A stretch of 64,000 nucleotides of DNA, taken from assembly GCF_017583065.1 (NCBI RefSeq), contig NZ_JAGEVL010000008.1, positions 1-64,000 on the forward strand, read 5' to 3'. Both the position numbers and the translations under genes were made by a program. Each line of letters begins with the position of its first letter. Position 1 is the first letter of the stretch. Of the stretch, positions 46,561-58,392 are shown in pieces. The notes under the pieces are model-generated. The model worked only from the letters and a program-made list of their open reading frames with translations. It searched no databases and had not been told where the DNA came from. The DNA is from Staphylococcus shinii (GTDB lineage: Bacteria; Bacillota; Bacilli; Staphylococcales; Staphylococcaceae).

Positions 46561-47877
46561 ATGCCTGAAAAAGTACGAACATCACCTCAGTATGAATCGT
46601 TCCACGAATTGTACAAAAATTACACTACAAAAGATCTCACTCAAAAAGCAAAATCTCTAAAACTAACAAATTATAGTAAATTGAATAAAAAAGAGCTTGT
46701 TCTTGCCATTATGGAAGCACAAATGGAAAAAGATGGAAATTATTATATGGAGGGTATTTTAGATGATATCCAACAGGATGGTTATGGTTTCCTAAGAACA
46801 GTTAATTATTCTAAAGGTGAAAAAGATATTTATATTTCTGCTAGTCAAATTCGTCGTTTTGAAATTAAACGCGGGGATAAAGTGACTGGTAAAGTAAGAA
46901 AGCCTAAAGATAATGAAAAATACTATGGTTTATTACAAGTTGATTTCGTAAATGGTGAGAATGCAGAAGAAGTTAAGAAGCGTCCGCATTTCCAAGCATT
47001 GACACCGTTATATCCTGAAGAGCGCATTTTATTAGAGACAACTAAACAAAACTTCTCTACGCGTATAATGGATTTAGTGACACCTATTGGTTTAGGGCAA
47101 CGTGGTTTAATTGTTGCTCCGCCAAAAGCTGGTAAAACATCATTGCTCAAGGAAATTGCAAATGCAATTGCGATAAATAAGCCAGATGCAGAGCTATTTG
47201 TGTTACTTGTTGGTGAAAGGCCTGAAGAGGTTACAGATTTAGAAAGATCAGTTGAATCTGCAGAAGTAGTACATTCTACATTTGATGAACCACCACAACA
47301 TCACGTGAAAGTTGCAGAATTATTATTAGAACGTGCAAAGCGTCTAGTAGAAATTGGTAAAGATGTGATCATATTAATGGATTCAATTACAAGGTTAGCT
47401 CGGGCTTATAATCTTGTAATACCGCCTAGTGGTCGCACACTGTCCGGTGGTTTAGACCCTGCATCCTTACACAAACCTAAAGCTTTCTTTGGGGCTGCCA
47501 GAAACATCGAAGCAGGTGGTAGTATGACTATATTAGCTACTGCTTTAGTAGATACTGGGTCTCGAATGGATGATATGATTTATGAGGAATTTAAAGGAAC
47601 GGGAAATATGGAATTACATCTAGATCGTAAGTTAGCTGAACGTCGTGTGTTCCCAGCAATCGATATAGGTCGTAGTTCTACTCGTAAAGAAGAATTACTT
47701 ATAGATCCAAAAGAACTTGAGTCATTATGGCAATTGCGTAATATGTTCACAGATTCTACAGATTTTACAGAAAGATTTGTACGTAAATTGAAGCGTACAG
47801 AAAATAACAAAGAATTCTTTGAGCAGTTGCAAAAAGCTGCTAAAGAAAGCACTAAAACAGGTAAACCAATTATTTAA
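46561..47877 (+). CDS. rho: Transcription termination factor Rho
   Basis: Hexameric RNA-dependent ATPase that ends transcription and suppresses antisense RNA. 438 residues. The N-terminal helical RNA-binding part (about 15-55) is followed by a cold-shock-like domain (about 60-130) with GFLRT. Walker A is APPKAGKTSLL (about 183), Walker B VIILMDSITR (about 268), and the Q/R loops follow (PPSGRTLSGGLDP). The start ATG at 46561 has only a weak site (GGGTGCAAG). Confidence 0.96.
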   Translation: MPEKVRTSPQYESFHELYKNYTTKDLTQKAKSLKLTNYSKLNKKELVLAIMEAQMEKDGNYYMEGILDDIQQDGYGFLRTVNYSKGEKDIYISASQIRRFEIKRGDKVTGKVRKPKDNEKYYGLLQVDFVNGENAEEVKKRPHFQALTPLYPEERILLETTKQNFSTRIMDLVTPIGLGQRGLIVAPPKAGKTSLLKEIANAIAINKPDAELFVLLVGERPEEVTDLERSVESAEVVHSTFDEPPQHHVKVAELLLERAKRLVEIGKDVIILMDSITRLARAYNLVIPPSGRTLSGGLDPASLHKPKAFFGAARNIEAGGSMTILATALVDTGSRMDDMIYEEFKGTGNMELHLDRKLAERRVFPAIDIGRSSTRKEELLIDPKELESLWQLRNMFTDSTDFTERFVRKLKRTENNKEFFEQLQKAAKESTKTGKPII

Positions 47878-48021
47878 TCTGAAATAATTTGGTATATAAG
47901 AAAGCAATATTTGATTTAGGGTTGCGTTTTATATTTAAAGCCATTATAATTATCAAGTATTGGGTAAAAACTCACAAAAAACTCTGTGCCAGATGGTTCA
48001 GGGCAAAGGAGCTGAAAAGTA

Positions 48022-48279
48022 ATGAGACAAAATATTCATCCTGAATATCATAAGGTTATCTTTTTAGATACTACTACGGATTTTAAATTCCTAAGTGGTT
48101 CAACTAAATCTTCATCAGAAACTATGACATGGGAAGATGGTAATGAATACCCAGTTATTCGTTTAGACATTTCATCTGATTCACACCCATTCTATACAGG
48201 ACGTCAAAAATTCGCTGCTGCGGATGGTCGTGTGGAACGTTTCAACAAAAAATTCGGATTCAAATCAAGCAACGAATAA
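48022..48279 (+). CDS. rpmE2: 50S ribosomal protein L31, type B
   Basis: 85-residue ribosomal protein. It lacks the Cys-x2-Cys zinc ribbon of type A L31 and has no cysteine at all, so it is the zinc-independent paralogue (type B). The segments [10 protein letters not shown] and FYTGRQKF are characteristic. GCAAAGGAG precedes the ATG. Whether a second, zinc-type L31 exists cannot be seen here. A strong terminator follows. Confidence 0.95.
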   Translation: MRQNIHPEYHKVIFLDTTTDFKFLSGSTKSSSETMTWEDGNEYPVIRLDISSDSHPFYTGRQKFAAADGRVERFNKKFGFKSSNE

Positions 48280-48289
48280 TTGTTGTTTT

Positions 48290-48322
48290 AAAGCATTCTC
48301 ATTTTATGAGAATGCTTTTTTA
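48290..48322 (+). terminator. rpmE2 terminator
   Basis: AAAGCATTCTCAT pairs with ATGAGAATGCTTT across a TTT loop, followed by T residues. It lies 11 nt after the stop. Confidence 0.92.
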
Positions 48323-48479
48323 CTTTTACATAAATTTTAATTAAAAATGACATAATGGCAAGACGGTATTAAAGAAACTCAGACATAATTAAACGCAATA
48401 ACTTGAAGATATATCATATTTTAACTTAAAAAATATGATATAATAAACCGATTATGTTTTGAAAAAGGTGGAACGCATA

Positions 48480-49079
48480 ATGTATGAAACTTATCATTCC
48501 GGGTGGATTGAATGTATTACTGGAAGTATGTTTAGTGGTAAATCCGAAGAGCTAATACGTCGATTAAGACGTGGTCTTTATGCTAAACAAAAAGTAGTTG
48601 TATTTAAACCAGCTATAGATGACCGTTATCATAAAGACAAAATTGTTTCTCATAATGGTAACGCGATAGAAGCAATTAATATATCAACAGCAGCAGAGAT
48701 TTTTAAACACGATTTATCAGATGTAGATGTAATCGGTATAGATGAAGTACAATTTTTTGAAAATGGTATTGTGCATATAGCTGAGCAATTAGCTGAAAAA
48801 GGACATAGAGTTATTACGGCTGGATTAGATATGGATTTTAGAGGCGAACCTTTTGAACCAATACCAGAGTTATTAGCAGTGAGTGAAGATGTAACAAAAT
48901 TACAAGCTGTTTGCGCAGTTTGTGGTGCATCTTCAAGTCGTACACAAAGGTTAATAGATGGTAACCCAGCCAAAATAGATGATCCAGTTATATTAGTTGG
49001 TGCCAATGAAAGTTACGAACCAAGATGTAGGGCACATCACATTGTCGCACCGAGTAATGATGAGAAGGAGGAAATGTAG
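48480..49079 (+). CDS. tdk: Thymidine kinase
   Basis: Salvage kinase converting thymidine to dTMP. 199 residues with the P-loop [11 protein letters not shown] (about 15), catalytic Glu in GIDEVQFF (about 89), and two zinc-binding cysteine pairs ([14 protein letters not shown] about 145 and CRAHH near the end). The ATG at 48480 lies 8 nt after AAAGGTGG; a TTG further upstream would put the site inside the gene. Its stop overlaps the prfA start by one base. Confidence 0.95.
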   Translation: MYETYHSGWIECITGSMFSGKSEELIRRLRRGLYAKQKVVVFKPAIDDRYHKDKIVSHNGNAIEAINISTAAEIFKHDLSDVDVIGIDEVQFFENGIVHIAEQLAEKGHRVITAGLDMDFRGEPFEPIPELLAVSEDVTKLQAVCAVCGASSSRTQRLIDGNPAKIDDPVILVGANESYEPRCRAHHIVAPSNDEKEEM

Positions 49080-50155
49080 TGTTTGATCAATTAGATATTG
49101 TAGAAGAGAGATACGAACAATTAAATGAATTATTAAGTGATCCAGATGTAGTGAGCAACCCAGATAATTTACGTAATTATTCAAAAGAACAAGCAGATTT
49201 ACAAAAAACAGTAGAAGTATATCGCGACTATAAACAAACAAAAGAAGATTTAACAGAAGTTGAAGAAATGTTACGCGATACAAAAGATAGTGAAGAAATT
49301 GAAATGCTAAAAGAAGAGCATCAGACGCTCCAAAATAAAGTTCCTAAATTAGAAGAAGAACTTAAATTTTTACTGATTCCTAAAGACCCTAATGATGAGA
49401 AAGATGTTATCGTAGAAATTCGTGCTGCTGCAGGTGGAGATGAAGCTGCTATTTTTGCAGGCGATTTATTTAGAATGTACTCTAAATACGCTGAAGCGCT
49501 CAATTATAAGACAGATATCGTAGAAATTACAGAGAGTGATCATGGCGGGTATAAAGAAATTAGTTTCTCAGTTTCTGGTAGTGGTGCATTTAGTAAATTA
49601 AAATACGAGAATGGCGCACACCGTGTGCAACGTGTCCCAGAAACAGAATCTGGTGGCCGTATTCATACTTCAACAGCTACTGTGGCTGTTCTACCAGAAG
49701 TAGAAGATGTAGAAATTGAAGTGCGTAATGAAGACTTGAAAATTGATACTTATCGTTCTAGTGGTGCAGGTGGACAGCACGTTAATACGACAGATTCAGC
49801 AGTACGTATTACACACATTCCAACTGGTATTATTGCGACTTCATCAGAAAAATCTCAAATTCAAAACCGTGAAAAAGCATTAAAAGTTTTAAAAGCACGT
49901 TTATTTGATATGAAACTGCAAGAAGAACAGCAAAAATATGCAGCACAACGTAAATCTGCAGTCGGTACAGGAGATCGTTCAGAACGTATTAGAACATATA
50001 ATTATCCTCAAAGTCGTGTAACTGACCACAGAATTGGTTTGACATTACAAAAGTTAGATCAAATTATGGAAGGTAAATTGGATGAAATTATTGATGCTTT
50101 AACATTAGCTGAACAAACTGATAAACTGAAAGAACTTAACAATGGTGAATTATAA
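49079..50155 (+). CDS. prfA: Peptide chain release factor 1
   Basis: Recognises UAA and UAG and releases the finished peptide. 358 residues. The catalytic GGQ loop is in [16 protein letters not shown] (about 229), with the glutamine normally methylated by the next gene's product. The codon-reading PxT-type motif is PET (about 186). The start is GTG at 49079, sharing G with the tdk TAG, and AAGGAGG sits 8 nt upstream. Start of a tight run with prmC. Confidence 0.96.
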   Translation: MFDQLDIVEERYEQLNELLSDPDVVSNPDNLRNYSKEQADLQKTVEVYRDYKQTKEDLTEVEEMLRDTKDSEEIEMLKEEHQTLQNKVPKLEEELKFLLIPKDPNDEKDVIVEIRAAAGGDEAAIFAGDLFRMYSKYAEALNYKTDIVEITESDHGGYKEISFSVSGSGAFSKLKYENGAHRVQRVPETESGGRIHTSTATVAVLPEVEDVEIEVRNEDLKIDTYRSSGAGGQHVNTTDSAVRITHIPTGIIATSSEKSQIQNREKALKVLKARLFDMKLQEEQQKYAAQRKSAVGTGDRSERIRTYNYPQSRVTDHRIGLTLQKLDQIMEGKLDEIIDALTLAEQTDKLKELNNGEL

Positions 50156-50978
50156 AACTGTTTTAAACAACGCTAAAGAAAAGTGTGTCGAACAACATAT
50201 TGAGACGGCTCGAGCTGAATGGTTGATGCTTGATTTGTTTGAATGGTCTAAGGCAGATTATTTAATGCACATGAATGATGAAATGTCAGCATCACATTTA
50301 AAAACATTTGCTAAAGCTGAACATAGGATGCTAAATGGTGAACCAATACAGTACATTACGGGTAAACAAACTTTTTATGGTGAAATTTTTAATGTAAACA
50401 AAAACTGTTTGATTCCTAGGCCTGAAACAGAAGAAGTTATGTTACATTTTTATCATCAGCTCGAAAAAGGTGACACTGTAGTAGATATAGGTACAGGAAG
50501 CGGTAATATTCCAATTGTACTTAAAAAGCTAGATAGCACACTCGATGTGTATGCAACGGATTTATATGAAAACGCACTAACAGTAGCTGAGACAAATGCT
50601 CAGCAACATCAAGTTGAGATTAAATTCTTGCAAGGAGACGGTTTAAAACCACTTATAGCTCAGGGTATAAAAGTGAATGGGTTAATTTCTAACCCACCGT
50701 ATATTGATGATAAGGAAGCAGTGATGATGGAAGACACCGTGCTGAAATACGAACCACATTCTGCACTATTTGCAGCAGATAATGGTTACAAAGTATACGA
50801 TGCAATTTTGGATCAATTACCAGAAGTATTGCTACCAAATGCCAAAGTAGTATTTGAAATAGGGTTTGCACAAGGTACCAAATTAAAAGAAAAGATTATC
50901 ACTAAATATCCAACATTAGATGTTCAAATTATAAAAGACATTAATAATAACGATCGCATAGTTGCTTTCGTATGGTAA
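50142..50978 (+). CDS. prmC: Release factor glutamine methyltransferase PrmC
   Basis: Methylates the GGQ glutamine of RF1 and RF2 with S-adenosylmethionine. 278 residues. SAM loop [14 protein letters not shown] (about 107), catalytic substrate-binding NPPY in LISNPPYID (about 184). An N-terminal helical domain (about 1-75) contacts the release factor. It overlaps the prfA end by 14 nt, indicating coupled translation. Its GGTG-type site lies within prfA. Confidence 0.95.
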   Translation: MVNYKTVLNNAKEKCVEQHIETARAEWLMLDLFEWSKADYLMHMNDEMSASHLKTFAKAEHRMLNGEPIQYITGKQTFYGEIFNVNKNCLIPRPETEEVMLHFYHQLEKGDTVVDIGTGSGNIPIVLKKLDSTLDVYATDLYENALTVAETNAQQHQVEIKFLQGDGLKPLIAQGIKVNGLISNPPYIDDKEAVMMEDTVLKYEPHSALFAADNGYKVYDAILDQLPEVLLPNAKVVFEIGFAQGTKLKEKIITKYPTLDVQIIKDINNNDRIVAFVW

Positions 50979-51027
50979 AAAAGTTATGCACTGAACATGA
51001 ATAATCATGAAAGTGCATAACTTTTTA
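50977..51027 (+). terminator. Terminator after prmC
   Basis: AAAAAGTTATGCACT pairs with AGTGCATAACTTTTT, a 15-bp perfect stem, followed by a T-rich tail. Its start overlaps the prmC stop. Confidence 0.88.
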
Positions 51028-51069
51028 TTTTGCTTTAAAATGAATAATAACATGAAAGGATGTGCCTAA

Positions 51070-52113
51070 ATGAAAACGCATATATGGGATTTACGTCAAT
51101 ATGAACGCAACTTAACTTCTTATGATGGAATTGAAGATATAAAATCAATTTTTGAAAAAGGCGGATTGATCGCAATTCCAACTGAAACTGTTTATGGATT
51201 AGGTGGAGATGCACGTAATAATCAAGCGATTGAAAAAATTTATGAAGCTAAAGGTAGGCCTTCGGATAATCCGTTAATTGTTCATATACATGAGCTCGAT
51301 CAATTAAAGGCATTTACTGACGAGTTAACAAAAGAAATTAAACTATTGATGAATGCCTTCTGGCCAGGCCCTATATCCTTTATTTTACCACTAAGAAAAG
51401 GGTATTTATGTGATCGTGTAAGCGGTGGATTAAATTCAATAGCTGTGCGAATGCCTAGCCATCCTATAGGTAGGCAGTTACTTCAATTAATAGATATTCC
51501 TATTGCTGCGCCTAGTGCAAATTTAAGTGGTAGACCTTCGCCAACGACCTTTGACCACGTATACCATGATTTAGATGGTCGTATAGATGGGATTGTTAAT
51601 GGTGATCAAAGTGAAGAAGGATTGGAAAGTACGGTCTTAGACTGTACACAATACCCATATAGAATAGCGAGACCTGGATCAATTACAAAATCTATGATTG
51701 AAGCAGTGTTACCAAACAGCGTGGTGACAAAGACACCATTAAATACTGATAAACCAATTGCGCCGGGGATGAAATATAAACACTATTCACCGGATACACC
51801 TATAAAAATATTAGAAAATTTTCATACAAAACCTTCATCAAACGAAAATTGGAGTAAGGTTGCTTTTATAGTTCCACAAAGTCATCGCGAAATTGTTCCA
51901 GATCAAGCGAAATTTATACCATTATGTAAAGATGAAAATGATATTAAAGGTGCAAATCACAACTTGTATCATATATTACATCGATTAGACCAAGATTATG
52001 ATATAGAGCATGCCTATATCTTTAGTTTTTCATTGAATGATAATACTACTGCGATTATGAATAGAATGATGAAAGCAGCTAACCAAAATGTTGTAAAAGG
52101 AGACGAATTATGA
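51070..52113 (+). CDS. ywlC: L-threonylcarbamoyladenylate synthase (TsaC2/Sua5 type)
   Basis: Makes threonylcarbamoyl-AMP from threonine, bicarbonate and ATP for the t6A modification of tRNA position 37. 347 residues. The YrdC domain (about 15-205) has [15 protein letters not shown] and [11 protein letters not shown]-terminal Sua5 domain (about 215-347) follows after the linker [21 protein letters not shown] precedes the ATG. Its last bases overlap ywlE (ATGA). Confidence 0.94.
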   Translation: MKTHIWDLRQYERNLTSYDGIEDIKSIFEKGGLIAIPTETVYGLGGDARNNQAIEKIYEAKGRPSDNPLIVHIHELDQLKAFTDELTKEIKLLMNAFWPGPISFILPLRKGYLCDRVSGGLNSIAVRMPSHPIGRQLLQLIDIPIAAPSANLSGRPSPTTFDHVYHDLDGRIDGIVNGDQSEEGLESTVLDCTQYPYRIARPGSITKSMIEAVLPNSVVTKTPLNTDKPIAPGMKYKHYSPDTPIKILENFHTKPSSNENWSKVAFIVPQSHREIVPDQAKFIPLCKDENDIKGANHNLYHILHRLDQDYDIEHAYIFSFSLNDNTTAIMNRMMKAANQNVVKGDEL

Positions 52114-52526
52114 GAATTGTTTTTGTATGTACAGGCAATACATGTAGAAGCCCCTTAGCAGAAAGTATAGCAAAAGCAAAATTCCCTAATCATACTATAG
52201 TATCAAGAGGTATTTATGCTATGGATGGTCAACCTATCTCTAAACATTCATTAAATATAATAGAAGAAAAAGGGCTTCCTGTGCCAGAGCATGCGATGTC
52301 ATTTACGCATGAAGATTTAAATGCAGATTTGATTTTGACGATGAGTCAGTCACATAAATTAGTTATTCAACAAATGGGTCATGGTACAGCAAATGTATTT
52401 ACATTAAACGAATACGCTGAAATACATGGCGAAGTCTCAGACCCGTTTGGTGGTAATAAAGATGAGTATATTAAAATATATAATGAATTAAATATACTGA
52501 TAGATAGTTTAAAAAATAAAATATAA
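52110..52526 (+). CDS. ywlE: Low-molecular-weight protein phosphatase (YwlE/PtpB, arginine type)
   Basis: 138-residue phosphatase. The P-loop is [14 protein letters not shown] with nucleophile Cys7 and Arg13, and the general acid is in DPFGG (about 111). Residue 11 is Thr; in B. subtilis YwlE this Thr favours phosphoarginine over phosphotyrosine, so the enzyme probably opposes the McsB arginine kinase and acts in stress control. S. aureus calls it PtpB. It overlaps ywlC by 4 nt. Confidence 0.92.
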   Translation: MRIVFVCTGNTCRSPLAESIAKAKFPNHTIVSRGIYAMDGQPISKHSLNIIEEKGLPVPEHAMSFTHEDLNADLILTMSQSHKLVIQQMGHGTANVFTLNEYAEIHGEVSDPFGGNKDEYIKIYNELNILIDSLKNKI

Positions 52527-52678
52527 AAAAATTAAATTTGTGAAATGAGTATGAGAGCGTTCATAAATACGTTATAATGATAACGTGTAGCAAATTTGCT
52601 GTCAGTCAATTTTGTATGTTGTTAAAGCACCTTCGTATTTACATACTTTTATTCAACTTATTTAAAAGGGGTGGAAGA

Positions 52679-53203
52679 ATGGAAGACTTAAAGTTACTGT
52701 TAAACGAGTTAAAAGCACAATCATTCTTTAAAGATGATGAATTATGCGTTATTGGTTGTTCTACGTCAGAAGTAATTGGTGAACGTATCGGTAGTATTGG
52801 ATCAATGGAGATTGCTGAAGAAATATTTGAAGCATTAAAAGAAATTGAAAATGAAACTGGCGTGTCGTTTGTATTCCAAGGTTGTGAACATATTAATCGT
52901 GCAGTGACCATTGAGAAATCAAACTTTAACCCTTATACAATGGAAGAAGTTACAGTTGTGCCAGATATTCATGCTGGTGGAAGCTTAGCAACTTATGCGT
53001 ATCAACATATGGTTGATCCAATGGTTGTTGAGCATATTTCTGTACCTAAAGGTATCGATATCGGACAGACTTTGATTGGAATGCATATTAAACATGTAGC
53101 TATTCCAGAGCGTACAAGTATCAAGCAAATTGGTGAAGCAATTGTTACAATCGCTTCTTCAAGACCAAAAAAAATTGGTGGCGAAAGAGCAAAATACAAC
53201 TAA
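52679..53203 (+). CDS. ywlG: UPF0340/YwlG family protein
   Basis: 174-residue protein of the UPF0340 (TIGR01440) family, conserved in Firmicutes next to ywlE and glyA. Function not established. The conserved segments [16 protein letters not shown] (about 19-34), [10 protein letters not shown] (about 63) and [18 protein letters not shown] (about 117) are visible. The ATG at 52679 lies behind AAAGGGGTGG; the frame continues 102 nt upstream without a site. Confidence 0.9.
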   Translation: MEDLKLLLNELKAQSFFKDDELCVIGCSTSEVIGERIGSIGSMEIAEEIFEALKEIENETGVSFVFQGCEHINRAVTIEKSNFNPYTMEEVTVVPDIHAGGSLATYAYQHMVDPMVVEHISVPKGIDIGQTLIGMHIKHVAIPERTSIKQIGEAIVTIASSRPKKIGGERAKYN

Positions 53204-53226
53204 TACAGAAACGAGGGAATTACCAA

Positions 53227-54465
53227 ATGTCATTTATTCAAGAGCAAGATAAGGAAATATATGAAGTGATTCAAAATGAATTTAACCGTCAAAATAACAA
53301 TATCGAGCTGATTGCTTCAGAAAACTTCGTGTCAGAAGCAGTTATGGAAGCGCAAGGTTCAGTATTAACTAACAAATATGCTGAAGGCTACCCAAACAGA
53401 AGATACTATGGTGGTTGTGAATTTGTGGACGTTTCAGAAGCTTTAGCAATTGATCGCGCCAAAAAATTATTTGGTGCAGAGCATGTTAACGTTCAACCAC
53501 ACTCAGGTTCTCAAGCAAATATGGCTGTTTATCTCGTAGCATTAGAACACGGTGATACTGTATTAGGTATGAATTTAAGCCATGGTGGACACTTAACACA
53601 CGGCGCGCCTGTTAACTTTAGTGGTCAATTTTACAACTTTGTTGAATATGGTGTAGACGAAGAAAATGAACAAATTGACTATGATGAAGTATTAAGAGTA
53701 GCCAAAGAACATCAACCTAAATTAATCGTTGCAGGTGCTTCTGCGTATTCAAGAACAATTGATTTTAAACGTTTTAAAGAAATAGCAGATGAAATAGGCG
53801 CAAAATTAATGGTAGATATGGCTCATATTGCAGGTTTAGTAGCAGTTGGTTTACATCCAAATCCTGTAGAACATGCTGATTTTGTAACGACTACAACTCA
53901 TAAAACATTACGCGGACCTCGTGGTGGAATGATTTTATGTAAAGAAGAATATAAAAAGCAAATCGATAAAACAATCTTCCCAGGAATTCAAGGTGGTCCT
54001 TTAGAACACGTTATTGCTGCCAAAGCTGTGGCATTTGGTGAAGCATTGCAAGACGATTTTAAAGCGTATCAACAGCAAGTAATTAACAATGCTAAGACTT
54101 TAGCAAATACATTGACTGACGAAGGATTTAGAGTTGTTTCAGGTGGTACTGATAATCATCTCGTCTCTGTAGATGTCAAAGGTTCAGTAGGCATAACTGG
54201 TAAAGTTGCTGAAGAAACATTAGACGCTATAGGTATTACATGTAATAAAAATACAATTCCATTTGACCAAGAAAAACCATTTGTGACAAGTGGAGTTCGT
54301 TTAGGTACACCTGCAGCAACGACACGTGGATTTGATGAAACTGCTTTTGAAGAAGTAGCAAAAATCATTAGCTTAGTTTTAAAAGATCCAGAAAATGAAA
54401 AAGCGTTAGAAGAAGGAAAAGAAAGAGTTAAAGCTTTAACAAATAAACATCCTTTATATAACTAA
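53227..54465 (+). CDS. glyA: Serine hydroxymethyltransferase
   Basis: Transfers a one-carbon unit from serine to tetrahydrofolate, making glycine and methylene-THF. 412 residues. The PLP lysine is in [14 protein letters not shown] (about 226), and [15 protein letters not shown] substrate residues (HSGSQANMA, about 93) are present. AACGAGGG-type binding site. Followed by upp after 18 nt, a conserved pair. Confidence 0.97.
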   Translation: MSFIQEQDKEIYEVIQNEFNRQNNNIELIASENFVSEAVMEAQGSVLTNKYAEGYPNRRYYGGCEFVDVSEALAIDRAKKLFGAEHVNVQPHSGSQANMAVYLVALEHGDTVLGMNLSHGGHLTHGAPVNFSGQFYNFVEYGVDEENEQIDYDEVLRVAKEHQPKLIVAGASAYSRTIDFKRFKEIADEIGAKLMVDMAHIAGLVAVGLHPNPVEHADFVTTTTHKTLRGPRGGMILCKEEYKKQIDKTIFPGIQGGPLEHVIAAKAVAFGEALQDDFKAYQQQVINNAKTLANTLTDEGFRVVSGGTDNHLVSVDVKGSVGITGKVAEETLDAIGITCNKNTIPFDQEKPFVTSGVRLGTPAATTRGFDETAFEEVAKIISLVLKDPENEKALEEGKERVKALTNKHPLYN

Positions 54466-54483
54466 AATTGGAGGAAATAAATT

Positions 54484-55113
54484 ATGGGCAAAGTACATGT
54501 TTTTGACCACCCACTTATTCAACACAAATTAAGTTACATTCGAGACGTACATACTGGGACTAAAGAATTTAGAGAGTTAGTAGATGAAGTTGGTATGTTA
54601 ATGGCATACGAAGTAACAAGAGATTTAGAATTACAAGATGTAGAAATAGAGACACCTGTTACTAAAATGATAGCTAAACGTTTAACAGGCAAAAAATTAG
54701 CTTTCGTACCAATTTTAAGAGCTGGTTTAGGTATGACTCAAGGTATATTGAACTTGGTGCCAGCAGCTAGAATTGGGCATGTGGGACTTTATAGAGATCC
54801 TGAAACACTTGAAGCGGTAGAATACTTTGTAAAATTACCGCAAGACATCGAGGAGAGAGAAATTGTAGTTGTTGACCCGATGTTAGCAACTGGAGCATCA
54901 GCTATAGAAGCAATTAATTCACTTAAAAAACGTGGAGCAAAAAATATTCGTTTTATGTGTTTAATTGCAGCGCCTGAAGGTGTAGAAAAATTACAAGAAG
55001 CTCACGAAGATGTAGACATTTTCATCGCAGCATTAGACGAAAAATTAGATGAACATGCTTATATAACACCAGGCTTAGGTGATGCAGGAGACCGTTTATT
55101 CGGTACAAAATAG
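54484..55113 (+). CDS. upp: Uracil phosphoribosyltransferase
   Basis: Salvages uracil to UMP with PRPP. 209 residues. The PRPP-binding loop is [11 protein letters not shown] (about 129), and the uracil-site motif is [12 protein letters not shown] (about 192) near the C-terminus. TTGGAGG precedes the ATG. Sits between glyA and the UDP-GlcNAc epimerase, upstream of the atp operon, the Gram-positive standard order. Confidence 0.97.
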   Translation: MGKVHVFDHPLIQHKLSYIRDVHTGTKEFRELVDEVGMLMAYEVTRDLELQDVEIETPVTKMIAKRLTGKKLAFVPILRAGLGMTQGILNLVPAARIGHVGLYRDPETLEAVEYFVKLPQDIEEREIVVVDPMLATGASAIEAINSLKKRGAKNIRFMCLIAAPEGVEKLQEAHEDVDIFIAALDEKLDEHAYITPGLGDAGDRLFGTK

Positions 55114-55135
55114 TTTCGCCTAGGAGTGGAATAAA

Positions 55136-56266
55136 ATGAAAAAAATAATGGCTGTATTTGGGACCCGTCCTGAAGCAGTAAAAATGGCGCCTCTTGTACA
55201 AGCACTGAAAAATGATGATGAGCTAGAACCGATTGTGGTAGTTACTGCTCAACATAGAGAAATGCTTGACTCAGTATTGGAAAGCTTTCATATCACGCCT
55301 GATTATGACTTGAATATTATGAAGCAAGGGCAATCTTTATCAGAGATTACATCTCGTATTTTACAAAGGTTAGAACATGTCATCCAAGAAGTGAAACCAG
55401 ATATGATATTGGTTCATGGTGATACCATGACAACTTTTGCTGGAAGTTTAGCGGCTTTATATAACCAAGTACCTATTGGTCATGTTGAGGCCGGATTACG
55501 TACATGGGATAAATATGCGCCGTTTCCTGAAGAAATGAACCGGCAAATGGTAGGAGTAATGGCAGATTTAAACTTCGCCCCTACTAATAATGCTGCGAAT
55601 AACCTTATTGCAGAAAACAAACCACTGGATTCTATAGTAGTAACTGGTAACACAGCGATTGATGCAATGAAGACAACAATTCACGAAAATTATCAATCTG
55701 ATATTATTTCAAAGCATAAAGGTAAACGTATCATCTTATTGACTGCGCATAGACGCGAAAATATTGGTGAACCTATGTCACATATTTTTAAAGCTGTAAG
55801 AGATATTGTAGATACTTATGAAGATGTGGTTGTTGTTTATCCTATGCATAAAAATCCTCAAGTACGAGAAATTGCAGGTATTTATTTATCAGGGCATAAC
55901 CGTATAGAATTAGTCGAACCATTGGAAGTGGTTGATTTCCATAATTTTGCCCACCAAGCGTATTTAATTTTAACTGATTCTGGGGGAGTACAAGAAGAAG
56001 CGCCATCATTAGGTAAGCCAGTTTTAGTTTTAAGAGATACGACTGAAAGACCAGAAGGTGTAGAAGCCGGCACACTTAAAATAGTAGGCACAAATGAACA
56101 AACAATATTTGAGGCTACAAAACAATTACTTGAAAATCAACAAGTATATGAAACGATGAGTAGTGCCCGCAACCCTTATGGTGATGGTAATGCATCATTA
56201 CGAATATGTGAGAATATTAAGTATTATTTTCATATAATTTCTAATAAGCCAGAATCATTCAAATAA
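55136..56266 (+). CDS. mnaA: UDP-N-acetylglucosamine 2-epimerase (non-hydrolysing)
   Basis: Interconverts UDP-GlcNAc and UDP-ManNAc for teichoic acid linkage units and capsule. 376 residues. GTRPEAVKMAPL (about 9) and the catalytic acidic and histidine residues in LVHGDTMTTFAG (about 92) and VGHVEAGLRT (about 112) are conserved, as is TDSGGVQEEAPSLGKP (about 281). Also called wecB. A TAGGAGTGG site precedes the ATG. Last gene before the atp promoter. Confidence 0.95.
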   Translation: MKKIMAVFGTRPEAVKMAPLVQALKNDDELEPIVVVTAQHREMLDSVLESFHITPDYDLNIMKQGQSLSEITSRILQRLEHVIQEVKPDMILVHGDTMTTFAGSLAALYNQVPIGHVEAGLRTWDKYAPFPEEMNRQMVGVMADLNFAPTNNAANNLIAENKPLDSIVVTGNTAIDAMKTTIHENYQSDIISKHKGKRIILLTAHRRENIGEPMSHIFKAVRDIVDTYEDVVVVYPMHKNPQVREIAGIYLSGHNRIELVEPLEVVDFHNFAHQAYLILTDSGGVQEEAPSLGKPVLVLRDTTERPEGVEAGTLKIVGTNEQTIFEATKQLLENQQVYETMSSARNPYGDGNASLRICENIKYYFHIISNKPESFK

Positions 56267-56332
56267 TAAAAGGTGTTAATGTGTCATTTTTGTGACAACT
56301 ATGTAAAAAATTAAACTACATTTTGAATAGAA

Positions 56333-56361
56333 TTGACACGTTAACTACCCTATATTATTAT
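56333..56361 (+). promoter_or_regulatory. atp operon promoter
   Basis: TTGACA (56333-56338) and TATTAT (56356-56361) are 17 nt apart, a strong SigA match, 62 nt before atpI. No terminator separates it from mnaA, so some readthrough from upp-mnaA is also possible. Confidence 0.82.
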
Positions 56362-56423
56362 TAAAATTGTATGATTGAAATGGTTTTCATAATTGAACGA
56401 AAAAGACGAAGCGAGGCACAGTC

Positions 56424-56774
56424 ATGAAACGTTTCAACATCTTTTTTAATAGTTACATTAAATACTATTTTTATGGTATAATTGTGCTATTAATTGTGTT
56501 TATTTTCACATACTCATCATTTGTTTTGGGACTTATAATAGGTACACTCGGATCACTTATTAACACCTTTACTTTCGAATATTATTTAGAGAAAGCAAAA
56601 GAAAAAGATAATATACATATATCAACGGGCAACGTTTGGAGATATTTAATAGTGATACTTTCGTGTTGTATTTGGTATTTTTATAAGGATCAAATTAATA
56701 TCATTGGTGTAGTCATTGGTTTAATGATTTCGTATGTTTTGATTGTTTTCAAACCATTTATACACAAGAAATAA
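56424..56774 (+). CDS. atpI: ATP synthase protein I
   Basis: Small membrane protein that helps assemble the c-ring. 116 residues with four hydrophobic segments (about 13-32, 36-55, 72-88 and 93-111). Recognised mainly by position as first gene of the atp operon, since AtpI sequences vary strongly. GAGGCA-type site before the ATG (GCGAGG). 27 nt before atpB. Confidence 0.85.
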   Translation: MKRFNIFFNSYIKYYFYGIIVLLIVFIFTYSSFVLGLIIGTLGSLINTFTFEYYLEKAKEKDNIHISTGNVWRYLIVILSCCIWYFYKDQINIIGVVIGLMISYVLIVFKPFIHKK

Positions 56775-56795
56775 ATTTAATTATGAAAGAGGTGA

Positions 56796-57524
<729 letters not shown>

Positions 57525-57557
57525 ATAAAATTAAAAGAAAAAATTAGGAGGATTTTA

Positions 57558-57767
<210 letters not shown>

Positions 57768-57858
57768 TTCAAACAGCTATTAAGGCGAGGTCACTGTGAC
57801 TTTCGCCGTTCGTTTTTATAAATATGTCTTATGATGATAATGAATGAAAGGAGTGTCT

Positions 57859-57867
57859 ATGTAAGTG
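57859..57867 (+). promoter_or_regulatory. Start-stop element in front of atpF
   Basis: ATG (57859-57861) is followed at once by TAA (57862-57864) and then by the atpF GTG (57865-57867), all in one frame. The AAAGGAG site (57847-57853) lies 5 nt before the ATG and 11 nt before the GTG. So the ribosome may load at AUG, stop, and restart at GUG, or ignore the AUG. Confidence 0.6.
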
Positions 57868-58392
57868 ACTGCTACGACAAATATGTTCGTACTTGGTGCA
57901 GCTGGAGGCAGCGGTGTTCAATGGGGTACTATCATAGTTACCTGTATAACTTTCGGTATCCTGTTACTTTTATTGAAAAAATTCGCATGGGGTCCATTAA
58001 AAGAAGTAATGGATAAACGTGAACATGATATCAATAAAGATATTGATGATGCCGAACAAGCCAAGCTAAATGCGCAAAAGTTAGAAGAACAAAATAAACA
58101 AACACTAAAAGAAACGCAAGATGAGGTTCAAAGAATTTTAGAAGACTCTAAAGTTCAAGCACGTAAACAACATGAAGAAATTATTCATGAAGCGAATATC
58201 AGAGCAAATGGTATGATTGAAACAGCACAAAATGAAATTAACAGCGAGAAAGAACGTGCAATTGCGGATATTAATAATCAAGTTTCTGAGCTTTCAGTAT
58301 TAATTGCATCGAAAGTACTTCAAAAAGAAATTTCAGAAAAAGATCAAAAAGCATTAGTTGAAAAGTACATTAAAGAGGCAGGCGATAAGTAA
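57865..58392 (+). CDS. atpF: ATP synthase Fo subunit b
   Basis: Peripheral stalk subunit connecting Fo and F1. 175 residues: one membrane segment (about 21-40) and a long charged coiled coil (about 45-165), rich in Lys, Glu and Gln. The start is GTG at 57865, since the only upstream ATG in frame is cut off by an immediate TAA; it gives a length close to the S. aureus protein. Ends one base into the atpH ATG. Confidence 0.95.
   Translation: MTATTNMFVLGAAGGSGVQWGTIIVTCITFGILLLLLKKFAWGPLKEVMDKREHDINKDIDDAEQAKLNAQKLEEQNKQTLKETQDEVQRILEDSKVQARKQHEEIIHEANIRANGMIETAQNEINSEKERAIADINNQVSELSVLIASKVLQKEISEKDQKALVEKYIKEAGDK

Noticed and set aside
48650..49006. 118-codon minus-strand frame inside tdk
   Set aside because: Shadow of the thymidine kinase frame; codon pattern follows tdk.
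56281..56300. TGTCA-ttttTG-TGACA inverted repeat upstream of the atp promoter, considered as a Rex or SrrA site
   Set aside because: Does not fit the TTGTGAA/TTCACAA consensus and lies about 40 nt upstream of the -35; could be chance in AT-rich DNA.
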